A DNA stretch of 7,330 bases, taken from the NCBI GenBank assembly GCA_007121115.1, contig SKMI01000241.1, positions 1-7,330 on the forward strand. The letters are read 5' to 3'. Each line of letters begins with the position of its first letter. Position 1 is the stretch's first letter. The stretch is from Paracoccaceae bacterium (GTDB taxonomy: Bacteria; Pseudomonadota; Alphaproteobacteria; Rhodobacterales; Rhodobacteraceae). The translations under genes and the position numbers were made by a program. The notes beneath the pieces were generated by a model, which saw nothing but the letters and a program-made list of their open reading frames with translations, searched no databases and was not told where the DNA came from. Shown here in pieces: positions 1 to 5,775 of the stretch.

Positions 1-144
1 CCCGGCCCAACGGGATGACGGAGGCGTCAGCCGACGGAAGACGGGCGGGAGCTCCCCGTCCCGTGAGTGGCGATGCGGGGCCCGGAGCGCGCGCCGGCAC
101 AAGGCGAAACCGTCAGGCTATCGAAATCTGACAGGGTGGTGTGG
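1..144. other. Left-edge stretch with no supported gene
   Basis: This stretch lies downstream of the cysE stop codon. Short open frames cross it on both strands, but none shows a recognisable protein, a good ribosome binding site or an independent end. A plus-strand frame enters from the left edge and stops near base 131; it could be the tail of a gene outside the window, but its Ala/Arg/Gly-rich content is what random high-GC DNA gives. A 6-base inverted repeat, GACGGG (40-45) with CCCGTC (55-60), could form a small hairpin. It has no T-run and I do not call it a terminator. Confidence 0.5.
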
Positions 145-954
145 TTACACTTCGCCGCGCAGGATCTGGTCCATGGTGATCGAGGGTTGGGCGCAACCGG
201 CCTCGCCGACGATCCGTGCAGGAACCCCGGCGACCGTGGATTTCGGCGGCACGTCTTCCAGCACCACCGACCCGGCGGCGATGCGCGAACAATGGCCAAC
301 GCCGATATTGCCCAGCACCTTCGCCCCGGCGCCGATCAGCACGCCGTCGCCGATCTTGGGGTGGCGGTCGCCGTCTTCCTTGCCCGTGCCGCCCAAGGTC
401 ACCGAATGCAGCATCGACACATTGTCGCCCACCACCGCCGTTTCGCCGATGACGATGGAATGCGCGTGGTCGATCATGATCCCGCGCCCCACCCGCGCGC
501 CGGGATGAATGTCCACACCGAACATCTCTGACACCCGCATCTGCACGAAGTAGGCGAAGTCGAATCGCCCCTGTGTGTGCAGCCAGTGCGCAATGCGATA
601 CGCTTGCAGCGCCTGAAAGCCCTTGAAATACATCAGTGGCTGCAGGAAGCGGCAGCAGGCCGGGTCGCGTTCATAGGTGGCCACCAGATCGGCGCGGGCG
701 GCGGCGCCGATGGTCGGGTCGTCGGCCATGGCCGTGTCCGCGATTTCGCGCAGGATCTGCTCGCTCATCTCGCCCGAGGCGAGCTTGAGCGAGAACCGGA
801 AGGCCAGCGCCTTTTCGAACGTGTCATGATGCAGGATCGACGAATGGAACATCCCGCCCAGGAGCGGCTCTTCGGCCACGGCGGTGCGGGCTTCTTCGTG
901 GATTCGTTGCCAGACAGGGTCCAGCGCCTTCAGGCGCGCTTCGGTCTTGGGCAT
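145..954 (-). CDS. cysE: Serine O-acetyltransferase (CysE)
   Basis: CysE transfers acetyl from acetyl-CoA to L-serine, giving O-acetylserine, the acceptor for sulfide in cysteine synthesis; it is cytosolic. The 269-residue product has the usual bacterial CysE length. Residues about 8-110 are the helical SATase N-terminal domain. From about 140 to 250 runs a left-handed beta-helix of hexapeptide repeats, with the family strings VDIHP (D148), GIMIDHA (H163, the expected catalytic base with D148), SVTLGGTGK (184-192), DRHPKI and AGVPARIVG. The ATG at 954 is preceded by GGAGG (964-960) five bases upstream, which supports this start. The tail ends QILRGEV, without the C-terminal isoleucine that docks many CysE proteins into CysK. 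It lies on the same strand as the upstream regulator gene with an 80-base gap, so it may have its own promoter. No link to ectoine synthesis is implied. The identification is secure. Confidence 0.97.
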   Translation of the reverse strand: MPKTEARLKALDPVWQRIHEEARTAVAEEPLLGGMFHSSILHHDTFEKALAFRFSLKLASGEMSEQILREIADTAMADDPTIGAAARADLVATYERDPACCRFLQPLMYFKGFQALQAYRIAHWLHTQGRFDFAYFVQMRVSEMFGVDIHPGARVGRGIMIDHAHSIVIGETAVVGDNVSMLHSVTLGGTGKEDGDRHPKIGDGVLIGAGAKVLGNIGVGHCSRIAAGSVVLEDVPPKSTVAGVPARIVGEAGCAQPSITMDQILRGEV

Positions 955-986
955 CGGGGCCTCCGTTCCGGCGTGGCAACCCTTGA

Positions 987-1014
987 CAGATAATCGTTCG
1001 ACCGCGCGTGTAAA
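987..1014 (-). promoter_or_regulatory. Possible cysE promoter
   Basis: On the minus strand TTTACA (1014-1009) lies 15 bases before TTATCT (993-988), or 16 before TATCTG. This is a plausible but short-spaced -35/-10 pair upstream of cysE. The TTTACA sits in the loop of a 6-base hairpin (CCGCGC at 1002-1007 with GCGCGG at 1019-1024) just past the stop codon of the upstream regulator gene. The region could therefore instead be a weak end for that transcript. The call rests on pattern only. Confidence 0.3.
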
Positions 1015-1034
1015 GCCTGCGCGGGCGCTGCATG

Positions 1035-1544
1035 TCAGCCCGCCTTGCGCGGCGTCGCTTCCGCGCCGACGTCTTCCATCACCGGCAGGGGGTCCACGTC
1101 CTCGGCATCGAACAGACCGCCCAGTCGCTCGGCCACGGCGACGAGCATTGCCTGCTCCCAGTCCGGCAGCGCATCGAAGCGGCGGATGAAACGATCATGC
1201 AGCGGGTCGGGGGCGGCATCGAGCAAGGCGCGCCCCGCGTCGGTAAGGATGACCCAGACCATACGGCGATCAGCCTGCCGACGCTCGCGCCGCACCAGCC
1301 CGCGCGCTTCCAGCCGGTCGATCAGCGCCGTGACCGTCGCCTGCGACACACCCAGACGGCGGGCGATATCGCGCGGCATCTCGTGCCCGGTGTCGGCCAG
1401 CGCGTGCAACACCAGCATCTGCGCGTTCGACAGTCCCGAAGACCGCGCGATGGCCCGGTCGTTGCTGTCGAGCGCACGCAGGATCCGGCGCAGGGCGATC
1501 AAAGTGGAATCGGCGCGGTGTTTCATCTCCGGATCCAGGTTCAT
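1035..1544 (-). CDS. ectR: MarR-family transcriptional regulator, probable EctR
   Basis: This is a 169-residue MarR-type winged-helix protein, expected to bind palindromic DNA as a dimer. The core is classic: helices in RRILRALDSNDRAIARSSGLSNAQMLVL-like sequence (about 20-50), the recognition helix region GVSQATVTALIDRLEARGLV (about 85-104), and the wing RRERRQADRRMVWVILTDAGRALL. It is divergent from ectA across a shared 290-base region. That is the arrangement in which EctR represses ectABC in halotolerant methylotrophs, and similar MarR genes adjoin ect operons in many proteobacteria. The EctR name therefore comes from context plus family, not from a specific residue. The start is uncertain. 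The ATG at 1544 has no clear Shine-Dalgarno, and an in-frame ATG at 1526 (giving MKHRADST) is just as possible. The ligand or signal cannot be read from the sequence. Confidence 0.85.
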   Translation of the reverse strand: MNLDPEMKHRADSTLIALRRILRALDSNDRAIARSSGLSNAQMLVLHALADTGHEMPRDIARRLGVSQATVTALIDRLEARGLVRRERRQADRRMVWVILTDAGRALLDAAPDPLHDRFIRRFDALPDWEQAMLVAVAERLGGLFDAEDVDPLPVMEDVGAEATPRKAG

Positions 1545-1638
1545 GGCGGCGCTGGTTGCGCGTTATGCCTCAGATTGTGGCGTCGCCGCCCAAAACGCAA
1601 GCATGACGCGCAGGCGACACCCCGTCACCCGAGGCAAT

Positions 1639-1666
1639 GCTTAACTATCATGATCATTAGGCAAGC
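1639..1666. promoter_or_regulatory. Imperfect palindrome, candidate EctR operator
   Basis: The arms GCTTAACTA (1639-1647) and TAGGCAAGC (1658-1666) match as inverted repeats at 7 of 9 positions around a 10-base spacer. Inside lie two overlapping perfect palindromes, ATCATGAT (1647-1654) and ATGATCAT (1650-1657). MarR dimers bind sites of this kind, and this is the clearest dyad between ectR and ectA. It sits about 105 bases upstream of the predicted ectA -35 box and about 95 bases upstream of the ectR start. It therefore looks better placed for autoregulation of ectR than for direct blocking of the ectA promoter. The sequence differs from the published Methylomicrobium EctR box as I remember it. 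This is inference. Confidence 0.4.
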
Positions 1667-1682
1667 GAAATAAAAATTCTTC

Positions 1683-1724
1683 AACCGCCCGGATTTCAGG
1701 CGCTGTTTTTCCGGTAACCGCCCG
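1683..1724. repeat. Direct repeat AACCGCCCG, two copies 33 bases apart
   Basis: AACCGCCCG occurs exactly at 1683-1691 and again at 1716-1724. The 33-base period is close to three helical turns, so both copies would face the same side of the DNA. The second copy overlaps an inverted repeat, TTTTTC (1706-1711) with GAAAAA (1724-1729), and a small palindrome CGGTAACCG (1712-1720). The stretch is more AT-rich than the genes around it and lies 47 bases upstream of the predicted ectA -35. Paired sites for an activator are possible. Function is not shown. Confidence 0.4.
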
Positions 1725-1770
1725 AAAAATCGTCGAAAATATGTCAACAGATGGGGTTTTCGGCCTTGGG

Positions 1771-1798
1771 TTGCATTCCGCACGCGGATACCTATATT
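1771..1798 (+). promoter_or_regulatory. Probable sigma70-type promoter of ectABC-ask
   Basis: TTGCAT (1771-1776) and TATATT (1793-1798) are separated by 16 bases and each match the -35/-10 consensus (TTGACA/TATAAT) well. Transcription would start near 1805, about 30 bases before the ectA ATG, leaving room for the AGGAAG ribosome binding site at 1821-1826. It is the best promoter-like pair in this high-GC window and is correctly placed. A stress sigma factor could also use it; the sequence does not decide. Confidence 0.6.
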
Positions 1799-1834
1799 TC
1801 ACGGTCCAAAGGAACAGGACAGGAAGCCCAACCG

Positions 1835-2377
1835 ATGAATGCAACGATTCACAAGCTGATCGAAACGCCTAAAGGACGTTTGCGTCTTCGCAAGCCGACC
1901 AAGGCCGATGGCTCGGATGTGTGGAATCTGGTTGCCCGGTGCAAGCCGCTGGACGAGAATTCCATGTACATGAACATCGTCCAGTGCGACCACTTTGGCG
2001 AAACCTGCATTCTGGCCGAACAGGAGGGCAAGGTCGTTGGCTGGGTTTCGGGCCACATTCCGCCCGAGAAGCCGGACACGGTCTTTGTGTGGCAGGTCGC
2101 GGTCTGCGGCTCCATGCGCGGTACCGGACTGGGGCGGCACATGCTGAACGCCCTGCTCGACCGGCCCGCCTGCGCGCGCGTGCGTCAGATGGAGACCACC
2201 ATTACCCGCGACAACGAAGCTTCCTGGGGTCTGTTCCGCAGCTTTGCGCGGCGCCTTGGCGGCGAGTTGAGCCATGCTGCGCACTATGAGCGCGAGGCGC
2301 ATTTCGATGGCGAGCACGCCACCGAGCATCTGGTGACCATTTCGCTGGATGCGAGCGCATCGCGCAAGGCCGCCTGA
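1835..2377 (+). CDS. ectA: L-2,4-diaminobutyrate N-gamma-acetyltransferase (EctA)
   Basis: EctA acetylates L-2,4-diaminobutyrate on the gamma-amino group with acetyl-CoA, the second dedicated step of ectoine synthesis, in the cytosol. The 180-residue product is a single GNAT domain of normal EctA length. It opens LRLRKPTKADGSDVWNLV, carries the strand WQVAV (86-90) and the acetyl-CoA pyrophosphate loop RGTGLG (95-100), followed by GRHMLNALL. METTITRDNEASWGLFRSFA (119-138) is the family-typical C-terminal part. I chose the ATG at 1835 because AGGAAG lies eight bases upstream. An in-frame ATG at 1751 would add 28 residues but lies upstream of the predicted promoter. It is the first gene of the operon, and ectB starts 91 bases after its stop. 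Identification is secure from both sequence and context. Confidence 0.96.
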   Translation: MNATIHKLIETPKGRLRLRKPTKADGSDVWNLVARCKPLDENSMYMNIVQCDHFGETCILAEQEGKVVGWVSGHIPPEKPDTVFVWQVAVCGSMRGTGLGRHMLNALLDRPACARVRQMETTITRDNEASWGLFRSFARRLGGELSHAAHYEREAHFDGEHATEHLVTISLDASASRKAA

Positions 2378-2402
2378 TCCCGCCCCAGTTTTCGAGTTGC
2401 GA

Positions 2403-2428
2403 TCGCGCGCTCCGGCAGGCGCGCGCGA
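2403..2428 (+). other. GC-rich hairpin between ectA and ectB
   Basis: TCGCGCGC (2403-2410) pairs perfectly with GCGCGCGA (2421-2428) across a 10-base loop, giving an 8-base, mostly G-C stem in the 91-base gap. No T-run follows and the operon continues, so it is not an intrinsic terminator. It could protect the upstream message from 3' exonucleases or tune the ectA:ectB ratio. That role is inferred. Confidence 0.5.
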
Positions 2429-2468
2429 CTTGCACACCCCCTTCACGCCAACCAGCGAGGTTGACGCC

Positions 2469-3752
2469 ATGAGTAACGACATGAATACCGACATCTACAC
2501 CCGCCGCGAATCCGAAGCGCGCAGCTACTGCCGCAGCTTCCCGGTGGAGTTCGCGACCGCCCGCAACGCTACCCTGACCGGCAGCGACGGGCGCGAATAT
2601 ACCGACTTCCTGGCGGGGTGTTCCTCGCTGAACTACGGACACAATGATCCGGACATGAAGGCCGCGCTGATGGAGCACGTCGCCAGCGACGGCATCACCC
2701 ATGCGCTGGACATGCACACCGGGCCGAAGGCGGCCTTTCTGGAAACCTTCGAGCGGCTGATCCTGCAGCCGCGCGGCATGGACCACAAGGTGATGATGAC
2801 CGGCCCCACCGGCACCAACGCGGTCGAGGCGGCGATGAAACTGGCCCGCAAGGTGACCGGGCGCGAGACCGTCATCGCCTTTTCCAACGGCTTTCACGGC
2901 ATGACCATGGGCGCGCTGGCCGCCACCGGCAATGCGGGCAAGCGCGGCGGCGGCGGCATGTCGCTGCACGGTGTGGTGCGCATGCCGTTCGAGGATGCCA
3001 TCGAGGGCGTGGACAGCCTGGCCTACATCCGGGCGATGCTGGAAAACCCGTCGGGCGGGATCGATGCGCCTGCGGCCTTCCTGATCGAGCCGGTGCAGGG
3101 GGAGGGCGGCCTGAACGCCGTCAGCCCCGAATTCCTGCGCGGCATCGCCGCGCTGGCCAGGGAACATGGCGCGCTGCTGATCGCCGATGACATCCAGTCC
3201 GGGATCGGGCGCACGGGGCCGTTCTTCAGCTTCGAAGGGATGGGCGTGCAGCCAGACCTTATCCCGCTGGCGAAATCCCTCTCGGGCTTCGGCCTGCCGT
3301 TTGCGGCGCTGCTGATCCGCCCCGAGCTGGATATCTGGAAGCCCGCCGAGCATAACGGCACCTTCCGGGGCAACACCCATGCCTTTGTCACCGCCCGCGT
3401 GGCGCTGGAAAAGTTCTGGGCCGATGAGCGTTTCCAGAAACAGACCGAGGCCAAGGCCGCCGTGCTGACCGAGCGGCTGAAACGGATCGCCGCCATTATC
3501 CCGGCCGCGCGCGTCAAGGGACGCGGCATGATGCAGGGCGTGGATGTGGGCTCGGGCGATCTGGCCGCCGACACCTGCGCCCGCTGCTTCGAGCGGGGCC
3601 TGGTGATCGAGACCTCGGGCGCGCATGACGAGGTGGTCAAGGTGCTGGCCCCCCTGACGATTCCGCAGGCGCAGTTCGAAGCCGGGCTGGAGATCATGGA
3701 GGCGTCGGTGAAGGACGCCTTGGCCCAGACATCCCCCATTGCAGCGGAGTAA
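2469..3752 (+). CDS. ectB: Diaminobutyrate--2-oxoglutarate transaminase (EctB)
   Basis: EctB is a PLP enzyme that moves an amino group from glutamate onto L-aspartate-beta-semialdehyde, giving L-2,4-diaminobutyrate, the first dedicated step of ectoine synthesis. The 427 residues form one class-III aminotransferase domain of normal EctB length. Visible motifs are GREYTDFLAGCSSLNYGHND near the N-terminus, the PLP phosphate region GPTGTNAVEAAMKLAR, SNGFHGMTMGALAATGN, the ADDIQSGIGRTG motif with D240 expected to contact the pyridine nitrogen, and LAKSLSG with K269 expected to form the Schiff base. FRGNTHAFVTA follows. The ATG at 2469 has GAGG (2457-2460) eight bases upstream; an ATG four codons later (2481) is less well placed. 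The longer open frame back to 2349 overlaps ectA and is not used. The ectC ATG begins five bases after its stop, so the two are likely translationally coupled. Confidence 0.97.
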   Translation: MSNDMNTDIYTRRESEARSYCRSFPVEFATARNATLTGSDGREYTDFLAGCSSLNYGHNDPDMKAALMEHVASDGITHALDMHTGPKAAFLETFERLILQPRGMDHKVMMTGPTGTNAVEAAMKLARKVTGRETVIAFSNGFHGMTMGALAATGNAGKRGGGGMSLHGVVRMPFEDAIEGVDSLAYIRAMLENPSGGIDAPAAFLIEPVQGEGGLNAVSPEFLRGIAALAREHGALLIADDIQSGIGRTGPFFSFEGMGVQPDLIPLAKSLSGFGLPFAALLIRPELDIWKPAEHNGTFRGNTHAFVTARVALEKFWADERFQKQTEAKAAVLTERLKRIAAIIPAARVKGRGMMQGVDVGSGDLAADTCARCFERGLVIETSGAHDEVVKVLAPLTIPQAQFEAGLEIMEASVKDALAQTSPIAAE

Positions 3753-3757
3753 CCGAC

Positions 3758-4147
3758 ATGATCGTTCGCGATTTTCACGCAGAGAAGAAAACCGACCGGC
3801 GCGTGGCCGCCCAGCAATGGGAAAGCGTGCGCCTTCTGCTGGCCGATGACGGGATGGGGTTTTCCTTCCACATCACCACCATCGCCGCCGGGAGCGAGCA
3901 CACGTTCCACTACAAGAACCACTTCGAGAGTGTCTATTGCATCAGCGGCAAGGGCACGATCGAGGATCTGGCCAAGGGAGAAGTGCGTGAGATCCGCCCC
4001 GGCGTGATGTATGCGCTGGACCAGCATGACAAGCACACCATCCGCTGCGAAGAAGAGATGGTGCTGGCCTGCTGCTTCAACCCGCCGGTGACCGGCAACG
4101 AAGTGCATCGCGAGGATGGCTCCTACGCCGCGGCCGAAAGCGCCTGA
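3758..4147 (+). CDS. ectC: L-ectoine synthase (EctC)
   Basis: EctC is a cupin-fold hydro-lyase that closes N-gamma-acetyl-L-2,4-diaminobutyrate into the ectoine ring with loss of water. The 129-residue length is typical. Residues reported for the Paenibacillus lautus enzyme appear at the same numbers here: iron ligands E57, Y85 and H93, and substrate-contact residues W21, R25, T40, F107 and H117. Position 38, Asn in that enzyme and in Halomonas, is His here (GFSFHITTI), a change I believe is common in alphaproteobacterial EctC. The C-terminal TGNEVHREDGSY block is a family hallmark. GGAG (3746-3749), inside the end of ectB, is the ribosome binding site eight bases before the ATG. A long structured spacer separates it from the aspartokinase gene. 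Confidence 0.97.
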   Translation: MIVRDFHAEKKTDRRVAAQQWESVRLLLADDGMGFSFHITTIAAGSEHTFHYKNHFESVYCISGKGTIEDLAKGEVREIRPGVMYALDQHDKHTIRCEEEMVLACCFNPPVTGNEVHREDGSYAAAESA

Positions 4148-4156
4148 CCGGGGCGA

Positions 4157-4177
4157 AGGGGGGCCTTCACCCCCCCT
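4157..4177 (+). other. First stem-loop of the ectC-ask spacer
   Basis: AGGGGGG (4157-4163) pairs with CCCCCCT (4171-4177) over a 7-base loop, starting 10 bases after the ectC stop. There is no T-run, so it is unlikely to be a full intrinsic terminator. The same G-run could instead pair with a second CCCCCC at 4206-4211, giving alternative folds. Confidence 0.45.
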
Positions 4178-4211
4178 CTTGGGCCGCGAAGAGCGGCCCA
4201 ATTCACCCCCC
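4166..4211 (+). repeat. Direct repeat TTCACCCCCC flanking the second hairpin
   Basis: TTCACCCCCC occurs at 4166-4175 and again at 4202-4211, a 36-base period, on either side of the 9-base stem. Either copy can pair with the G-run at 4158-4163. Confidence 0.6.
4179..4201 (+). other. Second stem-loop of the ectC-ask spacer
   Basis: TTGGGCCGC (4179-4187) and GCGGCCCAA (4193-4201) form a perfect 9-base inverted repeat around the loop GAAGA. Downstream is TTCACCCCCC rather than a T-run. A 3'-end stabiliser or partial transcription stop before the aspartokinase gene is plausible. The stem itself is plain in the sequence; the role is inferred. Confidence 0.6.
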
Positions 4212-4238
4212 GAGGGTATTTGAAGCAAGATGAAGGAG
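4209..4238 (+). other. Rhodobacterales-like intergenic sequence element
   Basis: Just after the second hairpin the DNA reads CCCGAGGGTATTTGAAGC, followed by AAGATGAAGGAG. From memory, strings of the form GAG(G)xTATTT followed by an AGATGAAG or AGAAGAAG end recur in intergenic regions of Rhodobacter, Paracoccus and Roseobacter genomes, often after a hairpin. Whether this is a binding site, a repeat family or an RNA processing signal is not known to me. It also holds GAAGGAG (4232-4238), the best Shine-Dalgarno-like string upstream of the aspartokinase gene, but 26 bases from its ATG. Confidence 0.4.
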
Positions 4239-4264
4239 CGGCCTGCGCGCTGCTTGAAAGGACC

Positions 4265-5707
4265 ATGGCACACACAGTCGAAAAAATAGGCGGCACCTGC
4301 ATGAGCCGGAGCCGCGAATTGCTGGACACGCTTTACCTGGGCGGTCGCGAGGGGGCGGCGGTCTATGGCCGTGTCTTCGTGGTTTCGGCCTTTGGCGGGA
4401 TCACCAACCTGCTGCTGGAGCACAAGAAGACCGGCGACCGCGGTGTCTACGGGCATTTTGCGGCCGACGATTCCGGTTCGGGCTGGGGCGAAGCGCTGAA
4501 GGCCGTGGCATCCGAGATGATGCGCGTGCATCATGAGATCCTGGACCATGACGCCGACCGCGAGCGGGCAGACGCCTTTGTGCGCGACCGGATCGAAGGC
4601 GTGCGGGCCTGCATGATCGATCTTCAGCGGTTGGGTTCCTACGGGCATTTCCGCATCGACACGCAGATGATGACCCTGCGCGAGTTGCTGTCGGGGCTGG
4701 GGGAGGCGCATTCGGCCTTTGTCACCGCGCTCATGCTGCAGCGGGGCGGGGTGAATGCACGCTTCGTGGATCTGACCGGGTGGCGCGACGAAGGGCATCC
4801 CAGCCTGGAAGAGCGGCTGCGCAATGCAATGGAGGGGATTGACCTCGCCTCCGAACTGCCGATCGTCACCGGCTATGCGCAATGCTCCGAAGGGCTGATG
4901 CGCGAATATGACCGTGGCTATTCCGAGGTGGTGTTTGCCCATCTGGCCGCGCTCACCGGCGCCGAGGAAGCGATCATCCACAAGGAGTTCCACCTGTCCT
5001 CGGCCGACCCGAAGGTTGTGGGGCTGGATGCGGTGCGCAAGATCGGGCGCACCAGCTTCGATGTGGCGGACCAGCTCTCGAACCTCGGGATGGAGGCGAT
5101 TCATCCCAACGCCGCGCGCGTACTGCGCCGCGCCGATGTGAAGCTGCGCGTGAAGCACGCGTTCGAGCCCGAGGATGCGGGCACGCTGATCGGCCCCGAG
5201 GGCGGCGCGCCGGGCCGGGTGGAGATGGTCACCGGGCTGCCGGTCTTCGGCTTCGAATTGCACGAGCCGGACATGGTGGGGGTGAAGGGGTATGACGCCG
5301 GCATCCTCGAGGCGCTGACGCGGCATGACCTTTGGATCGTGTCCAAATCCTCGAACGCGAACACCATCACGCATTGGCTGGACGGTTCGCTCAAGGCGAT
5401 CCGGCGGGCGGAGCGGGACCTGAGCGCCCAGTTCCCGAACGCGGAGCTTTCCACCAAGCCATTGGCCATGGTGGCGGTCATCGGCTCGGACCTGAGCGAT
5501 CTGATGATTGCGCGCCGGGCGCTTGGGGCGCTGGAGGAAGCGGGTATCCGCCCGCTGGCGCTGCAGCAGGGGCTGCGGCGGATCGAGGTGCAGTTCCTGG
5601 TCGAGCGCGACCGGATGGACGACGCCATCGCCACGCTGCACCGCGCGCTGATCGAGGATGCGGAGCCCGCAAGCATGACGGCCCCGGCGGCGATTGCTGC
5701 AGAATAA
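4265..5707 (+). CDS. ask_ect: Ectoine-specific aspartokinase (Ask_Ect)
   Basis: This enzyme phosphorylates L-aspartate with ATP, the entry step to aspartate semialdehyde, which EctB uses. The 480-residue product opens with the kinase motif KIGGTCMS (7-14); most aspartokinases have Ser where C12 stands. The amino-acid kinase domain continues through VVSAFGGITNLLLEHKKTGDRG, RELLSGLGEAHSAFVTALML, the region around HLSSADPKVVG and RKIGRTSFDVADQLSNLGMEAIHPNA. Two ACT regulatory modules follow, roughly 320-390 and 400-465 (LAMVAVIGSDLSDL). This sequence type belongs to the Ask_Ect clade linked to ect operons, thought to escape the feedback that limits LysC-type enzymes. The ATG at 4265 gives the family-typical MxHTVEKIGGT start; AAAGGA (4257-4262) is only two bases before it, so initiation may be modest. 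A TTG-started extension to 4220 is unlikely. The gene is last in the operon and ends before a strong terminator. Confidence 0.94.
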   Translation: MAHTVEKIGGTCMSRSRELLDTLYLGGREGAAVYGRVFVVSAFGGITNLLLEHKKTGDRGVYGHFAADDSGSGWGEALKAVASEMMRVHHEILDHDADRERADAFVRDRIEGVRACMIDLQRLGSYGHFRIDTQMMTLRELLSGLGEAHSAFVTALMLQRGGVNARFVDLTGWRDEGHPSLEERLRNAMEGIDLASELPIVTGYAQCSEGLMREYDRGYSEVVFAHLAALTGAEEAIIHKEFHLSSADPKVVGLDAVRKIGRTSFDVADQLSNLGMEAIHPNAARVLRRADVKLRVKHAFEPEDAGTLIGPEGGAPGRVEMVTGLPVFGFELHEPDMVGVKGYDAGILEALTRHDLWIVSKSSNANTITHWLDGSLKAIRRAERDLSAQFPNAELSTKPLAMVAVIGSDLSDLMIARRALGALEEAGIRPLALQQGLRRIEVQFLVERDRMDDAIATLHRALIEDAEPASMTAPAAIAAE

Positions 5708-5740
5708 CGGCTGCGTAACGGCGCCGGGGTTTCTGGGAAG

Positions 5741-5769
5741 ACGCGCCCACCGCTGGTGGGCGCGTTTTT
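5741..5769 (+). terminator. Intrinsic terminator of the ectoine operon
   Basis: ACGCGCCCACC (5741-5751) pairs perfectly with GGTGGGCGCGT (5755-5765) around the 3-base loop GCT. A run of five T (5765-5769) follows, the first of which closes the stem. It lies 33 bases after the aspartokinase stop. Read on the other strand, the hairpin sits six bases after the convergent LysR gene but is followed only by CTTCCC, so it should serve that gene less well. Confidence 0.92.
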
Positions 5770-5775
5770 CGTCTC

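Noticed and set aside
983..1014. Plus-strand TTGACA (983-988) as a promoter -35
   Set aside because: No fitting -10 lies 16-18 bases downstream, and it would only drive antisense RNA into the MarR gene.
1685..1710. CGCC...GGCG followed by TTTTT as an intrinsic terminator
   Set aside because: The stem is only four base pairs with a 9-base loop, and no plus-strand gene ends nearby. The T-run fits the AT-rich promoter-upstream region.
1751..1834. In-frame 28-residue N-terminal extension of EctA from the ATG at 1751
   Set aside because: It lies upstream of the predicted promoter, lacks a good ribosome binding site and would make EctA longer than normal. The ATG at 1835 has a well-placed AGGAAG.
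1641..1844. 67-codon minus-strand open frame in the ectR-ectA gap
   Set aside because: It has no recognisable product and overlaps the ectA promoter and start. It looks like a chance frame in a regulatory region.
2202..3626. Minus-strand open frame of 474 codons opposite ectA and ectB
   Set aside because: It is another shadow of high-GC coding DNA, with low-complexity His/Gly/Arg content and no ribosome binding site or family resemblance.
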